A stretch of DNA of 14,131 nucleotides from Opitutus sp. GAS368 (GTDB lineage Bacteria > Verrucomicrobiota > Verrucomicrobiia > Opitutales > Opitutaceae): positions 1 through 14,131 of the forward strand of contig CAMATV010000037.1 of assembly GCA_945861235.1 (NCBI GenBank), in the 5' to 3' direction. Each line of letters begins with the position of its first letter. Within the stretch, counting starts at the first letter, position 1. A program made the translations under genes and the position numbers. Under the pieces are notes generated by a model. The model had not been told where the DNA came from. It worked only from the letters and a program-made list of their open reading frames with translations, and searched no databases. Shown in pieces: positions 13,156 to 14,131 of this stretch.

Positions 13156-13629
13156 TTACCAGCGGAGATGGGCGAAGGCGCGATTGGCCTGGGCCATCTT
13201 ATGAGTATCTTCCTTTTTCTTCACGACGCCACCAGTGTTATTGTAGGCATCAACGATCTCGGCTGCGAGCGCGTCCTTCATCGTCACGCCCTTGCGACCG
13301 TGAGCGGCGGCGACGATCCAGCGAAGTGCGAGAGATTCCTGACGTTCAAACGATATTTCGATTGGCACCTGATAGGTCGCACCGCCGACGCGGCGGCTCT
13401 TCACCTCAAGGCGAGGACGGGCGTTTTCCAACGCGCCGAGCAACAAGTCAACCGGATCACCTTTTTCGAGTTTCTCGGAGACCTTTTCAAACGCGCCGTA
13501 GACGATGCGCTGGGCAAGATTCTTCTTGCCGCTCTTCATGATGACATTGACGAGATGCGCCACGAGTGGGCTCTTGTAGCGGGCATCTGGGACGACTTGA
13601 CGTTTATCGGCTCTGTGACGGCGTGACAT
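13156..13629 (-). CDS. rpsG: 30S ribosomal protein S7
   Basis: S7 starts assembly of the head of the small subunit by binding 16S rRNA and sits near the E site; in E. coli it also represses the str operon. The product has 157 residues, the standard length. Seen: start MSRRHRADKRQVVPDARYKS, GKKNLAQRIVYGAFE, VKSRRVGGATYQVPIEI at 76-92 and the C-terminal GGVVKKKEDTHKMAQANRAFAHLRW. It follows rpsL by 28 bases. No clear Shine-Dalgarno sequence. Only the usual sequence features are present. Confidence 0.99.
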   Translation of the reverse strand: MSRRHRADKRQVVPDARYKSPLVAHLVNVIMKSGKKNLAQRIVYGAFEKVSEKLEKGDPVDLLLGALENARPRLEVKSRRVGGATYQVPIEISFERQESLALRWIVAAAHGRKGVTMKDALAAEIVDAYNNTGGVVKKKEDTHKMAQANRAFAHLRW

Positions 13630-13657
13630 GACGAAATAGTGTTAGAAAATACGCGGT

Positions 13658-14038
13658 TTACTTGGCAGCCTTCGGACGTTTAACACCGTATTTGGAACGG
13701 GAACGCCGACGTTTCTCGACGCCGGTAGCGTCGAGAGTACCACGCACAATGTGGTAGCGCACGCCTGGGAGATCCTTCACGCGGCCGCCGCGCACGAGTA
13801 CAATAGAGTGCTCTTGAAGATTGTGGCCCTCGTCGGGGATGTAAGAGATCACTTCGTTGCCATTCGTCAGGCGCACCTTGGCGACCTTACGGATAGCGGA
13901 GTTCGGCTTCTTCGGAGTGCGGGTCATCACCTGCACGCACACGCCACGGCGAAAAGGGTTACCGTCTAGCGCGGGCGACTTCGATTTGATGCGCACCCTA
14001 CGGCGACCTTTGCGCACTAATTGGTTGATTGTTGGCAT
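13658..14038 (-). CDS. rpsL: 30S ribosomal protein S12
   Basis: S12 lies at the decoding centre and sets decoding accuracy; it is the classic streptomycin target protein. The product has 126 residues (E. coli 124). Seen: start MPTINQLVRKGRRRVRIKSK, GVCVQVMTRTPKKPNSAIRKVAKVRLTNG at 32-60, EGHNLQEHSIVLVRGGRVKDLPGVRYH at 70-96 and RSKYGVKRPKAAK at the end. Residues equivalent to the two resistance-prone lysines (K43 and K88) are wild type, so nothing suggests streptomycin resistance from this gene. It is the first gene of the str block; a leader of 93 bases precedes it. Confidence 0.99.
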   Translation of the reverse strand: MPTINQLVRKGRRRVRIKSKSPALDGNPFRRGVCVQVMTRTPKKPNSAIRKVAKVRLTNGNEVISYIPDEGHNLQEHSIVLVRGGRVKDLPGVRYHIVRGTLDATGVEKRRRSRSKYGVKRPKAAK

Positions 14039-14131
14039 ACGAGTGAAGCGGAATTACAGAGAGAGAATTGGAGAAAAGAGGGAGACCCTACCGCCCACCG
14101 AAAGCTCGGCAAGAACTTTCTGGCATAAAAT
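14039..14131 (-). promoter_or_regulatory. rpsL upstream region with an 8-bp hairpin (partial)
   Basis: The 93 bases upstream of rpsL hold no coding frame I can support. In the minus-strand RNA GAAAGUUC (14120-14113) pairs with GAGCUUUC (14107-14100) around a UUGCC loop, eight pairs with one G-U. No U-run follows directly, so it is more likely a leader structure than a terminator. No convincing promoter hexamers are seen; the promoter may lie beyond the window edge. Confidence 0.4.

Noticed and set aside
1..14131. CRISPR array, tRNA, rRNA, insertion sequence or phage genes
   Set aside because: No spaced direct repeats, cloverleaf, rRNA segment, transposase-like protein or terminal inverted repeats were seen; the block is made of known ribosomal protein genes throughout.

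Overview
The window is one continuous block of ribosomal-protein genes, all on the minus strand, read from the right end (rpsL) to the left end (secY, cut by the window edge). It joins three blocks that are separate operons in Escherichia coli: the str block (rpsL, rpsG, fusA), the S10 block (rpsJ, rplC, rplD, rplW, rplB, rpsS, rplV, rpsC, rplP, rpmC, rpsQ) and the spc block (rplN, rplX, rplE, rpsN, rpsH, rplF, rplR, rpsE, rplO, secY). I count 24 full or near-full ribosomal/translation or translocation genes plus one small non-ribosomal gene. Most gaps are under 75 bases; two are 114 bases. I find no gene on the plus strand. Its long open frames are antisense shadows.

The organism is a bacterium of moderately high GC. 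My best guess is the Verrucomicrobiota, class Opitutae. The reasons are the absence of L30 (rpmD) between S5 and L15, the absence of tuf between fusA and rpsJ, a long zinc-free S14, weak and irregular Shine-Dalgarno use, and protein details such as the L2 C-terminus. This assignment is by recollection of families and is not proven here.

Layout, in transcription order: 14131-14039 leader with a hairpin; 14038-10936 rpsL-rpsG-fusA; 10916-5167 the S10 block, which starts only 19 bases after fusA and is interrupted between rpsS and rplV by a 108-residue predicted exported protein (7302-7628) and a REP-like hairpin; 5123-855 the spc block; 851-816 a terminator-like hairpin; 782-1 the first 260 codons of secY with a GTG start.

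The genes work together in building the 30S and 50S subunits, in translocation on the ribosome (EF-G) and in inserting or exporting nascent proteins (SecY). The non-routine points are the exported-protein gene lodged inside the S10 block, the terminator-like hairpin separating secY from its operon, a 75-residue Gly/Arg-rich extension on S5, hairpins in several intergenic leaders, the missing rpmD and tuf, and a substitution next to the key histidine of L2.
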